Positions 6,283 to 6,335 of a stretch of 6,335 bases of DNA are shown here, in pieces. The notes below the pieces were generated by a model. That model ran no database searches, was not told the origin of the DNA, and saw only the letters and a list, made by a program, of their open reading frames with translations. Position numbers and translations under genes: made by a program. The stretch is from DATMFV01 sp964651005 (GTDB taxonomy: Bacteria > Verrucomicrobiota > Verrucomicrobiia > Chthoniobacterales > Chthoniobacteraceae), in NCBI GenBank assembly GCA_964651005.1, contig CAZYVL010000133.1, positions 1-6,335 on the forward strand, in the 5' to 3' direction. The first letter of the stretch is position 1; every line of letters starts with the position of its first letter.

Positions 6283-6335
6283 CGGGCCGTAGCACAGCTT
6301 GGTAGTGCGCTTGAATGGGGTTCAAGAGGTCGCTG
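6283..6335 (+). tRNA. tRNA-Pro, anticodon GGG (3' part beyond window)
   Basis: The last 53 bases fold as the first two-thirds of a tRNA. In order: acceptor strand CGGGCCG, TA linker, D stem GCAC/GTGC around AGCTTGGTA with the conserved GG, base G26, anticodon stem CTTGA/TCAAG around the seven-base loop ATGGGGT, variable region AGGTC, and the first bases of the T stem, GCTG. U33 precedes anticodon GGG, and G37 follows, as in proline tRNAs, where it is methylated to m1G. This tRNA reads CCC and CCU codons. The T arm and the 3' acceptor strand lie beyond the edge, so the pairing partner of CGGGCCG cannot be checked. The gene is divergent from obg. Confidence 0.93.

Noticed and set aside
1..6335. 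Search by eye for CRISPR arrays, insertion sequences, integrases, toxin-antitoxin or defence genes
   Set aside because: No spaced repeats, terminal inverted repeats, transposase motifs or defence-type domains were seen; all substantial coding space is explained by five housekeeping-type genes and a tRNA.

Overview
The window is GC-rich bacterial chromosome with dense protein coding and strong third-position G/C. That bias is why long open frames also appear antisense to the real genes. The Obg protein combines an acidic insert in its N-terminal domain with sequence of the type I associate with the Verrucomicrobiota and their relatives. Several genes also lack a clear Shine-Dalgarno. I therefore lean towards Verrucomicrobiota, but this is inference from remembered family features, not a search.

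Layout, left to right. (1) An ABC transporter-type ATPase of the ModF/YlmA kind runs on the minus strand and is cut by the left edge. (2) A gap of about 190 bases separates it from a divergent plus-strand gene. (3) That gene is an ABC-F translation factor of YbiT type (1003-2610). (4) A convergent gap of about 180 bases holds two hairpins. (5) A tight minus-strand cluster reads, in transcription order, obg (6023-4866), a GT4 glycosyltransferase (4845-3664) and tcdA (3667-2792). obg and the glycosyltransferase are 20 bases apart, and the glycosyltransferase and tcdA overlap by four bases (ATGA), so the three are probably co-transcribed. (6) A divergent gap of about 260 bases carries a candidate promoter for each side. 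(7) A tRNA-Pro(GGG) gene runs off the right edge.

The theme is largely translation: an ABC-F factor acting at the ribosome, Obg in ribosome assembly, TcdA modifying tRNA, and a tRNA gene. The glycosyltransferase is the outsider and probably works on a surface polysaccharide. No transposon, integrase, phage gene, CRISPR array or defence system is visible. I see no previously undescribed system here. The points worth checking are small: the Obg acidic insert, a 24-base tandem duplication at the start of tcdA, a perfect 36-base repeat between the two Walker A motifs of the ABC-F gene, the convergent hairpins, and the uncertain start of the left-hand ATPase.
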